Position numbers and translations under genes: made by a program
Shown here: positions 45,977-56,121 of the stretch, one piece after another
Layout: each line of letters starts with the position of its first letter
How positions within the stretch are numbered: position 1 is the stretch's first letter
The notes under the pieces: generated by a model
What the model was told of the DNA's origin: nothing
Seen by the model: the letters and a program-made list of their open reading frames with translations, nothing else
The model's database searches: none
Origin: Spiroplasma endosymbiont of Polydrusus cervinus
Lineage (GTDB): Bacteria > Bacillota_I > Bacilli_A > Mycoplasmatales > Mycoplasmataceae
Direction: 5' to 3'
Length of the DNA: 64,000 nucleotides
Assembly: GCF_964019755.1 (NCBI RefSeq)
Contig: NZ_OZ026469.1
Location: forward strand, 496,001 to 560,000

Positions 45977-47033
45977 TTATTTTCTTTTTACCTAATGATG
46001 ATAATAATCCTTTTTCTTGGAAATTATATAAACCATTTTCGATGTTTTTCTTAATTGTTTTTTCGAAGATTTTTGTTCCTTCAATAACACAATTTAATGG
46101 ATCTGAAGCTGTTTTAGTTGGTAATTGGAAGATATCAAAGAAATATTTATCAATATTTCTAATTAAAGCTCCTCCGCCACAAACTGTAATTCCATTTCTC
46201 ATAATATCCCCAGCTAATTCTGGTGGTGTATTTTCTAATAATTCAATTAATAAGTCTGTAATTTTAGAAAATGCATTTAATAAAACATTTCTTATTTCTT
46301 CTGAAGAGATTTTTGCTTCTTTTGGTAATCCTGAAATAATATCACGTCCGTAGATTTGCATTGATCTTTCGTTATGGTATTTAACTAATGAACCAATTAA
46401 TTTTTTAACATCTTCAGCTGTTTTTTGCCCAATAGCAATATTATATTCTGAGCGAATGTATTTACGAATATCATCATCAAAATAGTTTCCGGCAACTTTA
46501 ATTGATTTTGAAACTACAATATCACCTGATGAAATAATAGCTAAATCACTTGTTCCTCCCCCAATATCAATGATTAAATGTCCTTGAGGTAATTCAATAT
46601 TAATTCCTGCTCCTAAAGCGGCCATTTTAGCTTCTTCTTCGATGATAACTAATTCAGCTCCCATTTCTTTAGCAACATTTTTTAATGCTTCTCTTTCAAG
46701 TTCAGTAACTCCACTTGGACATGCTAATAATACAATAGCATTTTTTCAAATATTAATCATTTTCATTCTTGAAAAGATATGTTTTAATAAATCTTGTGCA
46801 GCTTCCATGTCTGCGATAACTCCATCTATTAATGGTGTTACCATTCTGATATCTCCGTGTGTTTTTCCTACCATATCATAGGCAGCTTTTCCTAAAGCAA
46901 TTAAACTATTAGTTTTATTGTTATAAGCCATTAATGATGGTTCACTGTAGACTACACCTTGTCCTGAAACATATGCTAAGACATTAGCAGTTCCTAAGTC
47001 AAGAGAAATAAATGGTCTAGTTTCTGGTCTCAC
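45972..47033 (-). CDS. mreB: MreB-type actin, downstream paralogue
   Basis: 353 aa with TGA as Trp at 46744-46746. GTG 47033 has AAGGAGG seven bases upstream. Actin phosphate loops ISLDLGTANVLAYVSG and LIIDIGGGTSDLAIIS, and the adenosine motif ITVCGGGALIRNID. Catalytic Glu region is CPSGVTELERE. Spiroplasma has five MreB paralogues driving helicity and kink-based swimming. A tandem pair such as this one fits mreB4-mreB5, but I cannot assign the number. The C-terminal extension after EGTKIFEK is about 30 residues. Confidence 0.93.
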
Positions 47034-47087
47034 GTTTTTTCCTCCTTAACAAGTTAATAACTATATATAATCAAATGAATGATTCTT

Positions 47088-48131
47088 CTAGTAATTTAAT
47101 TCTTTAACATGCATTGATTCTAATCTTAAGATATCAAAGATGTCTGATTCGAATTTTTTAGTTCCATTAATAACAGCTAATAATGGCTGTTCTCCAATTT
47201 TTGATGGTAATTGTAATGTATCTGTAAAGTAACGGTCAATTCCTTTAATTAAGGCTCCCCCACCACAGAATATAATTCCATTTCTGAAGATGTCACCAGC
47301 TAATTCTGGTGGTGTTTCTTCTAACACTTGAACTGTCAAGTCAATAATTCTTGACACTGGTACTTTTAATACTTCTCTAATTTCTTCAGGTGTTACTTCA
47401 ATTTCTCTTGGTAATCCTGACACAACATCACGTCCGTAAACTTTCATTCTTCTTTCGTCAGGGTATTTTGATAATGACCCAATTTCGATTTTAATTTGTT
47501 CTGAAGTTTTTGATCCAATTTCTAGACCATATTGTGAACGAATGAATTTTTGTGCTTCATCATTTAAGTAGTTTCCAGCAACTTTAACTGATTTTGATAA
47601 TACGATATCTCCTGAGGCCATAACAGCAATATCTGTTGTTCCTCCCCCCATATCGATAACTAGGTTTCCAGCAGGTTTGTAAATATCAATCCCACCACCT
47701 AAAGCAGCCATTTTAACTTCTTCTTCAACGAAAACTTTAGATGCTCCTAAGTTCATTGCAATTTTTTTCAAAGCAGCTTTTTCTAATTCAGTAATTACTG
47801 ATGGACAAGCCAATAACATAATTGAATGTTTTAATTGTTTTGTAATACGTAGTTTTGTAAAGATATATCTTAATTGCGCTTCAGTAGCACGAATATCTGT
47901 AATAACTCCATCGACCATTGGTCTAACAATACGAATTGACTTATTTCCTTTTCCGATCATTTTGTAAGCTTCGGCTCCTACAGCAATAATTCTGTTTTCT
48001 TTAATTCTGTAAGCGACAATTGAGGGTTCATTGTAAACGATTCCTGAACCTGAAACATATACTAATGTATTAGCAGTTCCTAAATCCATTGAAACGAAAG
48101 CCGGTTTTTTTGCACTATTAAATAAAACCAT
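47088..48131 (-). CDS. mreB: MreB-type actin, upstream paralogue
   Basis: 347 aa, no TGA; ATG 48131 behind CAGGAGG. VSMDLGTANTLVYVSGSGIV, LVIDMGGGTTDIAVMASG and IIFCGGGALIKGIDRYF. The amphipathic or basic N-terminus (VLFNSAKKP) and tail RLESMHVKELNY could contact membrane. It shares most motifs with the downstream copy 54 bases away and is probably cotranscribed. A TATAAT lies on the reverse strand at 48252-48257. Confidence 0.94.
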   Translation of the reverse strand: MVLFNSAKKPAFVSMDLGTANTLVYVSGSGIVYNEPSIVAYRIKENRIIAVGAEAYKMIGKGNKSIRIVRPMVDGVITDIRATEAQLRYIFTKLRITKQLKHSIMLLACPSVITELEKAALKKIAMNLGASKVFVEEEVKMAALGGGIDIYKPAGNLVIDMGGGTTDIAVMASGDIVLSKSVKVAGNYLNDEAQKFIRSQYGLEIGSKTSEQIKIEIGSLSKYPDERRMKVYGRDVVSGLPREIEVTPEEIREVLKVPVSRIIDLTVQVLEETPPELAGDIFRNGIIFCGGGALIKGIDRYFTDTLQLPSKIGEQPLLAVINGTKKFESDIFDILRLESMHVKELNY

Positions 48132-48410
48132 GTAATTTTGTCCTCCTGTTTCTTGTTAAATTAATTAATTAGATTAATATAATTGATTAATCAGTAAAAT
48201 GAATTGCAAGTCTCTATTTTAATTTCAGACAGAGAATACAATACCTATTAATTATAACATAAATCCTACATTTTCTGAAAAATTATTTCGTATCTTAGGT
48301 TAATACCTGTTTGTATTGATACTTAGCGGAATTACGAAAGTAGGTAACATAATTGTTAAAATTCTAATTAAACTATTAACTAATTTTTAAATTCGTTGCT
48401 TTGCTTCATC

Positions 48411-48535
48411 TGTATACTGTAAAACTAAATCATTTCCATAATCATTTAAAAATTGGTTATAATCTCTAATATTAAGTAATTTTCCATGATTATCATTTTG
48501 TTCCCCATTTTATGATTTGGTATTTACAATTTACA
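48411..48535. mobile_element. Mini-element made by internal deletion of IS30-type element
   Basis: R end TGTATACTGTAAAACTAAAT at the left, inverted L end GGTATTTACAATTTACA at the right. In between are only about 80 bp that match transposase positions 1512-1592. The left junction lies in TAAATCAT, present both in the R end and in the gene, so microhomology deletion is likely. Confidence 0.8.
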
Positions 48536-48567
48536 TACTGGATTCTAACTTTAAAATAAAAATTGCA

Positions 48568-49397
48568 TTATTCTTGTGAACAATGCAATACATAAGTGTT
48601 GAAAAATAAATCTTGTGCTTCAAAACCTATTTTTTGATATCAAGCAACTTGTTCTTGAGGGACAACAATCCCAACATTTTCATAATTCGCTTTTTGTGCT
48701 TCATTTAATAAATGAATTAAAATTTTTTCTTTTGCTTCAGAATTATCTTCACTGTCAACGACCCTAATTACACCAATTGTTGCTTCAAAAAAGAGAATCC
48801 CAGTTGCAATTGTTGCTTCATCTTTAGTTAATGTTACCGCGTAACAAAGATTGTTAACTTGATCTAATGTGGAATTAGGTTGCGAAGTAGGTAAATCCTT
48901 TAATGGTAATTCAGCATCAGTGATAATTTTAAGATTTAGTGTCGTTGTTAGTTTTTCATTTTTTTGTTGCAAAACACTGAAAGATCAGTTATTTCATTAA
49001 ATTTTTCATTTGCTAATTGTTTATTTTTGGTAGTAAAAGTTTTCAAATTCATCATCATGGCAGTTCCTGTTTGCAAATGATTTAACCCATTTTTTTCAAA
49101 AAATGTTCGTTCCGCTTGATTATTGTCAATCGTAATTGTACATCAAATAAATGGTGTTTTTTCTGTATAATATTCATCAATAATTTCTCCAGCTCTAGAA
49201 AATTGTTCTGATGTTGCTAGATGCGAACTAATAACAGCATTAATACTATTTTTTAATTGACGAGTATCAATTTGATAAAATAAAATGCTACTGTCAAGTT
49301 TATTTTTTTGTTGCTCATCATCGTGTTTTAGGTCAACGGTATAGTTAATATAATTTACAACCAACTGGTTTAATTTTTCATTGTTAAAATTAAACAT
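48568..49397 (-). pseudogene. GNAT-like acetyltransferase, frameshifted
   Basis: ATG 49397 behind GAGGAGG. First part: DNNQAERTFFEKNGLNHLQT, a GNAT end-motif. The frame closes soon after FNEITDLSVF. If one T is restored in GTGTTTTGC (about 48975) it continues to KILIHLLNEAQKANYEN and QVAWYQKIGFEAQDLFF, a second GNAT end, and TAA 48568-48570. So about 276 codons with two GNAT-like halves. Substrate unknown. The stop lies in a terminator-like hairpin ATTGCATT/AATGCAAT. Confidence 0.6.
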
Positions 49398-49418
49398 TTT
49401 GAATCCTCCTCTTATTAG

Positions 49419-49462
49419 TTATAATTTTATTAACTTTTTATGATTTAGTTTTACAGCATACA
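49419..49462. repeat. R-end fragment
   Basis: TTATAATTTTATTAACTTTT then ...TTTTACAGCATACA, between the acetyltransferase remnant and rpmE. One base differs in the tip. Confidence 0.7.
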
Positions 49463-49471
49463 GTTCACTAA

Positions 49472-49777
49472 TTATTCTGCTTTTTGATTATCAGATTTTG
49501 GTTTCACTGTTTTTTTGTTAAGTTCTTTTTGTACTCTTGATGCTTTTTCTGTTTGTTTTACTAACTCTTCTTTTTTATTAAATTTAGATTTAAATCTTTC
49601 AACACGGCCAGCTGCATTAGCAAACTGTTTACTACCGGTATAGAAGGGATGGCATGAAGAACACGTATCAACTTTTAATTCTTCTCCTTTAGTAGAACCA
49701 CTTGTGTAATCTGTTCCACAAGTTGTACACATGATTTTAGTATCAAAATATTTTGTATGGATTCCTTCTCTTGCCAT
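49472..49777 (-). CDS. rpmE: 50S ribosomal protein L31
   Basis: 101 aa from ATG 49777 (GAGGTGAG upstream; the longer frame has no SD). MAREGIHTKYFDTKIMCTTC and VDTCSSCHPFYTG give the zinc-type Cys pairs, then GRVERFKSKF. A charged C-terminal extension of about 30 residues (KKTVKPKSDNQKAE) is longer than usual. Confidence 0.95.
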   Translation of the reverse strand: MAREGIHTKYFDTKIMCTTCGTDYTSGSTKGEELKVDTCSSCHPFYTGSKQFANAAGRVERFKSKFNKKEELVKQTEKASRVQKELNKKTVKPKSDNQKAE

Positions 49778-49883
49778 ATAACTCACCTCACTTTTAATAA
49801 TATGACTGCATATTATTTGCACATAAACAATGATAACACATATTTAAGTAAAAACAAAGATTATTAAATAATCTTTGCAAATT

Positions 49884-49961
49884 TGTATACTGTAAAACTA
49901 AATCATAAAAAGTTAACTAAATTAATAGTTAACTTTTTATGATTTAGTTTTACAGTATACA
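49884..49961. repeat. 78-bp palindromic element (R/R tips)
   Basis: TGTATACTGTAAAACTAAAT arms around AGTTAACTAAATTAATAGTT. It overlaps the end of the lipoprotein gene and provides its stop. A separate hairpin AAAGATTATTAAATAATCTT lies at 49856-49876. Confidence 0.85.
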
Positions 49962-51110
49962 AAAAGTAATATTTAATTTGTAATTTGGAACGTATGTCAT
50001 TTCAGATGCTAAAGCATCAGAGACAGCCAAAATTTTTGAACCTGGTTTAGCACTAACAATTGCTCCTGCTCCATTATTTGTAAAAGTTACTAAAATTTCA
50101 TCATATCAAATTGCGTTATATTGATCAGCAAATTCTTTTCCTAATAATTTAGTAACAAGTTCATAACGAAGTTCATCTTCATTTTCTTTTGTATAAGTCT
50201 TATCTAATTTAACGACATTTTCTTTCGTTCCTGTTGGATCTGCATTATCTTGATTTAAAAACTTACGCGGTGTTGTATAAATTTTAAAATTAGCTGATAA
50301 TGTCGATAAATTAATAATACCTTCAACTTCAGTCTTGATTTGTAATATTCCTTCTCCGTTTTCATTAATTTCTAACTTAATTCCGCCTTTCACAATTGCA
50401 TTAAACATTGCATTAAACATTGCTGTTTTATATAAATTAGCAAAACGATTTCGATCCCCAACAAATTCCATAATAGCTGCTGTCATGGACGCTTTTCCAT
50501 CTGTTGGTTTATTTTGATATTCTGCCCAAAGTTTCTCAGTAATATAAATATCCCCTACGTTACTCAAAGGGAATGCCTCTGGAAATGTAACTGGCTCATC
50601 AACAATTTCAACTGCTGATCCAGTAAAGTTACCATCAACTTTTGGGGTAATTATTCATTGTTGAGTATTATCTTGATCAAATTTTACATCAACATCGTCA
50701 AAAGTAAAATTTATTCCATTTAAATTATTAACAACCATTAATACTTCTGCTGCTTCTAATTTTACCTTAACGTTATTTTTTTGTTCACCATTCTCATATG
50801 GTAGTGAAGTAAAAGTAATAATTTTACTAATATCATTTGTGGATCATTTTAAATTGATTTCTTTTGTTAAAAAAGGACGGTTTGGTGCATCCGGCATAAA
50901 ACGAATTGTTGCTTTTTTCATACCTGGTGCTAAGTCAACATCCAAGTTATCAACATTATAACCTTGTTTCTTTAAATTTGCTTTAATAGCTGCAATAGTT
51001 GGAACCCCAGTACCTTCATCTCCTTTATCAATGTTATGACACACTGTAATTGTGCTAGCAATTGGGGCTGTTAGTGCAAAAGATGTTAAAATTATCATTA
51101 ATTTTTTCAT
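49950..51110 (-). CDS. Spiralin-like lipoprotein with repeat-derived C-terminus
   Basis: 386 aa with TGA as Trp; ATG 51110 behind AAAGGAG. Signal MKKLMIILTSFALTAPIAST then ITVC-HN, lipidated Cys at about 24. The mature region is polar and beta-rich with an AxMTAAIMEF-type alanine segment. It ends NITFCIL and TAA, the last four codons being the repeat's TGTATACTGTAA in frame. So its natural C-terminus is missing or slightly changed. Surface lipoprotein, role unknown, spiralin-like by organisation only. Confidence 0.75.
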
Positions 51111-51176
51111 TATTTTATTCTCCTTTAATTTTATTTTAATAAATTTTTGCTAAATAAGCAGTAGCAAAATTGGTAA

Positions 51177-51195
51177 TTTAGTTTTACAGTATACA
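51177..51195. repeat. R-end tip
   Basis: TTTAGTTTTACAGTATACA, between ysxC and the lipoprotein promoter region. Confidence 0.55.
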
Positions 51196-51238
51196 TAGCA
51201 ATAGTTTTAATAATTTTTCTAATCCCTTCCATTTTATA

Positions 51239-51838
51239 TTATTCATTAAAATTTAATAATTTTGTAAATAATGTTCAACATTCATTGCGGGAAATTTTAT
51301 TCCGACTTGATGTTTTAATAAAATAATCACTATCAGCAAAATTTAATTTCGCTTTAATAATTTTTTCTTGTTTTTGAATATCATTCTTTTTTACCTTATC
51401 AAGTTTTGTTCCAATTAAAACTGTTAAAATATTAAAATGTTTTAAATACTGATACATTTCATAATCATCTTGTGTTGGTGGGTGCCGTAAGTCAACTAAT
51501 AGACAAACAAATTTTAAATTATTACGTTGTGTTAAATATTCCTCCATCATTTTGGCAAAACTAGTCTTATGTTGATCATTCACTCTTGCAAAACCATAGC
51601 CCGGAGCATCAACAATGCGAAATTGATTATTATTAATTGCAAAAAAATTTAACATTCTTGTCTTTCCAGGCGTTTGCGAAACTTTTGCTAATTGACGGTG
51701 ATTTATTAACATATTTAAAAAACTTGATTTACCAACATTACTTTTCCCTAAAAAAGCAATTTCCAATAAATCATCATTAATTCAACCCGCCTTATTAACC
51801 GCTGAGGTAATATAATTTGCATTCTTAAACTTAAACAT
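51239..51838 (-). CDS. ysxC: Ribosome biogenesis GTPase YsxC/EngB
   Basis: 199 aa with TGA as Trp; ATG 51838 overlaps the rlmB stop by one base (TAATG), so coupling is likely. G1 FLGKSNVGKSSFLNML, G2 QTPGKTRMLNFF, G3 VDAPGYGFARV, G4 GTKLDKV and G5 KTSSRN. Needed for late 50S assembly. Complete. Confidence 0.95.
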
Positions 51839-52620
51839 TATTTCTCCTCCATCTGACGATTAATTTCATACATTAAAATTGTTCCTGCTTGGGCAACATT
51901 TAATGATTCAAACTGAGGATTAATTTTAATTTGGACATTATAATCACTAATCGCTTGCAAAGTGGTTAAAAGACCATGCCCTTCATTTCCTAAGGCTAAT
52001 ATATAGTGTTCATTTGGATTAAACTGACAATCTTGCAACAAAATTCTTTCTTGTTTTAACCCCGTTGTAATTATTTTATACTGTTTTAATTGTAATGTTT
52101 TAATTTCATTTAAATTGACTTCTTTAATAGCCGTTTTAAAAATAGCGCCTTGACTAGCCCGTAAGACTTTGTCATTAAAAAGGTCAACAGAATGATTATA
52201 TAAAATAATATTAGTAAAACCAAAACCAAGGCCAGTTCGGATTAATGTCCCTAAATTACCAGGATCTTGAATGTTTTCTAATAAAAGAATATTTTGACTA
52301 AAGTCAAAATTATTTTGTTGACTAAGTTTCTGTAAATCAATTACGCCAATAATATTTTGGCTGTTTTTACTTTGACTTAATTTCGCTAAAATCGGCTCGG
52401 AAGATATTGTTAATAAAACACCCTTCAGATTTTTTAATTTTAGGTGCTTTGTTTTTGTTGTTAAAATTTCAACCAAAAGACCACGCTGTAATGCTTCATC
52501 AATAATGTTTCAACCTTCAATTAAGGCTAAATTAAACTCTTTCCGATATTTTTTTTCTTTTAATTTCGCTAATAATTTAATATGTTCATTTTGGGTCGAA
52601 TTAATTTCGCGATAATCCAT
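51838..52620 (-). CDS. rlmB: TrmH/SpoU-family 23S rRNA 2'-O-methyltransferase
   Basis: 260 aa with TGA as Trp at about 52511; ATG 52620 behind AGGA. N-terminal substrate-binding domain, then SPOUT motifs ENIQDPGNLGTLIRTGLGFG, LALGNEGHGLL and FESLNVAQAGTILMYEI, forming the SAM knot. The target is probably G2251 or a similar 23S site; the exact family member is not certain. Coupled to ysxC. Confidence 0.85.
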
Positions 52621-52639
52621 AGGTCCTGTTCTTTCTCTT

Positions 52640-53341
52640 TTAATTAACATACATAAAACCAACTAAATATTTTTTCGTTTTGGGATCATCCCATTTTTGT
52701 TTTGTTTTCATTGTTTCCCGCATTACCACAGCCATTGCCCGGGGGCGTTTTGGTGGGTCTTGCATTTTCCCTAATAAAACTGCTAAAGCAGTTTTATTAC
52801 TAGCTTCTTTATTATAATCTTCAGCATCCTTAATCCCAACTTGTTTCGCCATAATTTTAACCTTATTTTTTTCATATCATCGTTGAAACTTTTGATATTT
52901 TTCAAAAGGTCATTCTTTTTCTTCTCAAGTTAAAAAGATCCGTTCTTTTTTTTCATCTCAACTAGATAAATAATCGCGGAAATTGGTTTGGGAAGTTGGT
53001 CCTTGTTCCATCATTTTAAAAGTTTGGTCGATTGTTACTTCTAATGTATCATAGCCATAACCAATAAAAGCATTTCCAATTCAATGATGTTTATAAATTG
53101 GTTTTAATGGATTAAGAGGTTCAGTAAAAGTAACGGCATATGATCAATACTTATCATCCGCTTTGCTACGAAAAATTTCATAACCAAATTTGTGGTGTTT
53201 AATTACAACTGAATCTTTTTTAACTTTACAAACTAAATGCTTAAAAGCTTTTACAATAAGATTAATTTCTAACTCCGTTAAGGGTGCTTTTAATCTTGGC
53301 TGCTTTAATTTTAAAATTTGCTCTGTATAATATGACGGCAT
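52640..53341 (-). CDS. Conserved-looking hypothetical protein
   Basis: 233 aa with many TGA as Trp; ATG 53341 has AAGGAGG eight bases upstream. Soluble, rich in Lys, Trp and aromatic residues: PSYYTEQILKLKQPRLKAPL, HWIGNAFIGYGYDTLEVTI, WDEKKERIFLTWEEKEWPF, and a basic tail KRPRAMAVVMRETMKTKQKW. No family recognised. It starts the rlmB-ysxC unit, 19 bases ahead of rlmB. Confidence 0.7.
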
Positions 53342-53437
53342 AAACGAAACCTCCTTTACAATTAAAATCAATTACTATCTATCATTTTATCTTGGATAAT
53401 TTAGTAAGTAGCGGCATAATTCAAAAATGGTATACTG

Positions 53438-53560
53438 TGTATACTATAAAAATAAATCATAAAAAGCTAATAAAATTATAACAAATTAAAAATAAAAAAC
53501 AATAATCACAAAAAATATTAAATTAAAAATATTTTTTTAATATTTATTTTTAAAATGGCG
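53438..53560. repeat. R-end terminal region, diverged
   Basis: TGTATACTATAAAAATAAAT followed by the AT-rich long arm as at 882-1000. From 53560 to 53727 no gene is seen. Confidence 0.7.
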
Positions 53561-53727
53561 TTGTGTAGATACAAACGGCAAATTTATATCTTGTTAAATT
53601 AATAATAAAATATTTTTAATAAATTACAACCATTTTCTCAAAAAAAAATAAATTTTTGTTATTTTATTTTATTTTAAGTATATTTAAGCACACTGAAAAA
53701 TAATTTATTAATTTTAAACTAATAAAT

Positions 53728-54017
53728 TTATTTAATATTTTGTAAAAACATTGCTTTTGCACTTATTCAATTCAAACACGGTCGGAGTTTATCATTTATA
53801 ACATTAACTACTCAATCTATCATTTTTTGACTAACATTATTAAAATCTGTTCCCTTGGGAAGTCAATATCTAAATTCGCCATTCATATGTTCAATTAATG
53901 GTTTTTGTTGTGGTTTACCAGGATCACAAAAATAAACTTGTGTTTCAGAAAATATTTCCATTTCTCTCCATTTACTAAATTCTTTCCCGCGGTCTGTTAT
54001 TATTCCTTTCATTTTCC
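53728..54017 (-). pseudogene. IS30-type transposase 2, 3' part
   Basis: Reverse strand encodes KGIITDRGKEFSKW, VYFCDPGKPQQKPLIEHMN and a C-terminus ending MFLQNIK, TAA 53728-53730. It is a different subfamily from the remnant at 1060-2037. It is separated from its 5' part (55397-56076) by 1379 bp of inserted DNA. Confidence 0.8.
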
Positions 54018-54166
54018 TGTAAATTGTAAATACCAAATTATAAAAAGTTAACTAAATTAATAGTTAACTTTTTAAGTTAATTATAGGAGGTTGAAATTAT
54101 GCAAATAAAGCAATATTTAATTTTGCGGTCGTTAGTAAAAAAGTATGATAAAGATATTGTTATTAA
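54018..54166 (+). mobile_element. L-end mini-element, interrupted 36-codon ORF (second case)
   Basis: TGTAAATTGTAAATACCAAA, AGTTAAC palindrome, SD TAGGAGG and ATG 54099 (MQIKQYLILRSLVKKYDKDI). Cut at GTTATTAA by IS3 copy C, the same point as at 5477. No right half follows the IS. Confidence 0.75.
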
Positions 54167-54237
54167 TAGACTGCACCCAAAAAAGTAAGTAAAGAAAAAA
54201 AGTCTTTGCTAAATTTTTATAGGGGGTGCATTTTTAT

Positions 54238-54501
54238 GTGGCAATAAAAGGACAAAAATTTAATAAATATACAGCATATTTTCGAAAAATGATAGTACAA
54301 GAGGTTAAAAATAATAGTATAAGTTTTATTGCAAAAAAATATCAAATTAATAAAAAAACTGTTGCTTCATGGTATGAAAATTTTAAGAAAGGAATTTTAA
54401 ACACCAATAAAGGTCCAAAAGAATCATTTGAAAAAAGAGATTTAAACTATTACAAAGTTAGGTATGAATTACTAAAAAAGCTTCATGACTTTTACAATTA
54501 A
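54238..54501 (+). CDS. IS3-family OrfA (copy C)
   Basis: Same protein as copy A, but the start is changed to GTG (54238, VAIKGQKF) with AGGGGGTG upstream. HTH intact; slippery A AAA AAG at 54474-54480. Confidence 0.82.
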   Translation: MAIKGQKFNKYTAYFRKMIVQEVKNNSISFIAKKYQINKKTVASWYENFKKGILNTNKGPKESFEKRDLNYYKVRYELLKKLHDFYN

Positions 54502-55358
54502 ATAAAAGAAAAATTGTATCTTTTATCAAAGAAAACATTAATAAATATCCACTAAATTTATTACTTGATATAACAGATTTAAAGCGTAGTTATTGAGATA
54601 AATATAAAAATTATTCAAGTAATGGTAAGGATAGCAAATCATTAAAAAATATTGTAAAAGTCTATGAAGAAAATTTAAAACAATTTGGTTATCGTCGAAT
54701 TACCAAATATTTAAAAGAAGATTATGGCATTGTTTATAATGCTAAGAAAGTATTGCGAATTATGAAAGAAAATAATATTCAAGCTGAATATGTAAAGCGT
54801 ATGCGTAGAAAAATATTAATAAAACAAAATAGAAATAAAAATATAATTAAATATCCTGATTTAGTAAATCGTAATTTTAATGATATTAAAGAAAGATTTT
54901 CAATTTTATTTACTGATGTAACTTATTTAATTTGAAATGGTAAAAAACATTATCAATCAATAATACTTGATGGATATACTAAAGAAATTATTGATGTAAA
55001 ATGATCAAAATTTAATAATAACAAACTTGTAATTGATAATTTAAATGATGCAATTAATAAAATTAAAAAAATAAAAAAAGATTTAAATAAAATAACAATT
55101 CATTCAGATCACAGACATCAATATACATCTAAAGATTACAATAGTAAATGTTTAGATAACAAAATTATAATTTCAATGGGTAAAAATTATCATTGTGCAG
55201 ACAACATTATTATTGAAAGTTTTCATTCATTACTTAAAAAAGGAACAATCCATAATAAAAATTATAAATCTCATAATGAATATATTAATGATGTTAAAAA
55301 ATGAAATAAATGATATTCAAACCAAAAAGAAAAATATATAATAAATGAAAGTTTGTAA
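54480..55358 (+). CDS. IS3-family OrfB transposase (copy C)
   Basis: -1 frame to TAA 55356-55358. DDE motifs are present, but the second reads HSDHRHQYTS where copies A and B have HSDHGYQYTS, and NFNDIKERF replaces NFNYIKERF. These changes near the catalytic Asp may reduce activity. Confidence 0.8.
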
Positions 55359-55396
55359 ACCTTTTTATTAATACTTACTAAACAGGGGGCAGTCTA

Positions 55397-56076
55397 TTTA
55401 AATTTTGTTACAATTTCGCTAGCACTATGATTTTTTAATTTCACTGCAAAGTAATTGTTACTTGACTGTTCAACTAATACCAAACAACTAGATTGGTAGT
55501 GTTTTCCCACAACAGTATCCATTTCAAATCAACCAACATCAGTCTCTTTATTTTCAATATCTCATATTGATTTAAAATTAATTAATTTTCCACGATTATC
55601 ATTTTGTTTTGTTTTATATTTTTTACCACGATGAGGAAAATTTTCTTTTCTTAACCCTAATTTTCCTAAACGAATTAATTTATATAAAGCTTTAACACAA
55701 ATAGGAAATTTAACACCAAATTTTATAAAATAACGATAAATCAATTATTGGGGTGTATCGTGGTATTTATTAAATCTTGTTTTAATAAAATCTAACTGAT
55801 CTTTTGTAAATTCAGGTATTTTTTTAATACATTTTTTACGCTTTTGTTTATAATCTTTGTGAGCATCTGATGGCTTATAATCTTGTATATTTTTAAATCG
55901 CTTAATTTCTCTTTTAACAGTATTAATCCCGCGACCCATTTGTCTTGCTATTTCAGATAAATTAATCGTGCCATTTTTCTTTTTACAAGTATCAGATAAT
56001 AATAAATCCTTAAAAAATCTCGTTCATCAAATATTAAATGTTTAAATTTTTTTATTTTTATACAAATTACCTTCAT
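55397..56076 (-). pseudogene. IS30-type transposase 2, 5' part
   Basis: ATG 56076 (MKVICIKIKKFKHLIFDERD), then a frame change before the HTH (INLSEIARQMGRGINTVKRE). A TAA at 55745-55747 follows YHDTPQ. The sequence runs to WFEMDTVVGKHYQSS and EIVTKFK, where the insertion begins. Broken in three ways. Confidence 0.8.
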
Positions 56077-56121
56077 TTTTTCTTATAATGTATTATATAT
56101 AAAATAAAGAGGTTAATAAAT

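Larger units (their letters stand above)
54167..55396 (+). mobile_element. IS3-family element, copy C
   Basis: 1230 bp, ends TAGACTGCACCC and GGGGGCAGTCTA (one base changed at the right). Inserted with the L-end mini-element into IS30-type transposase 2. Confidence 0.88.
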
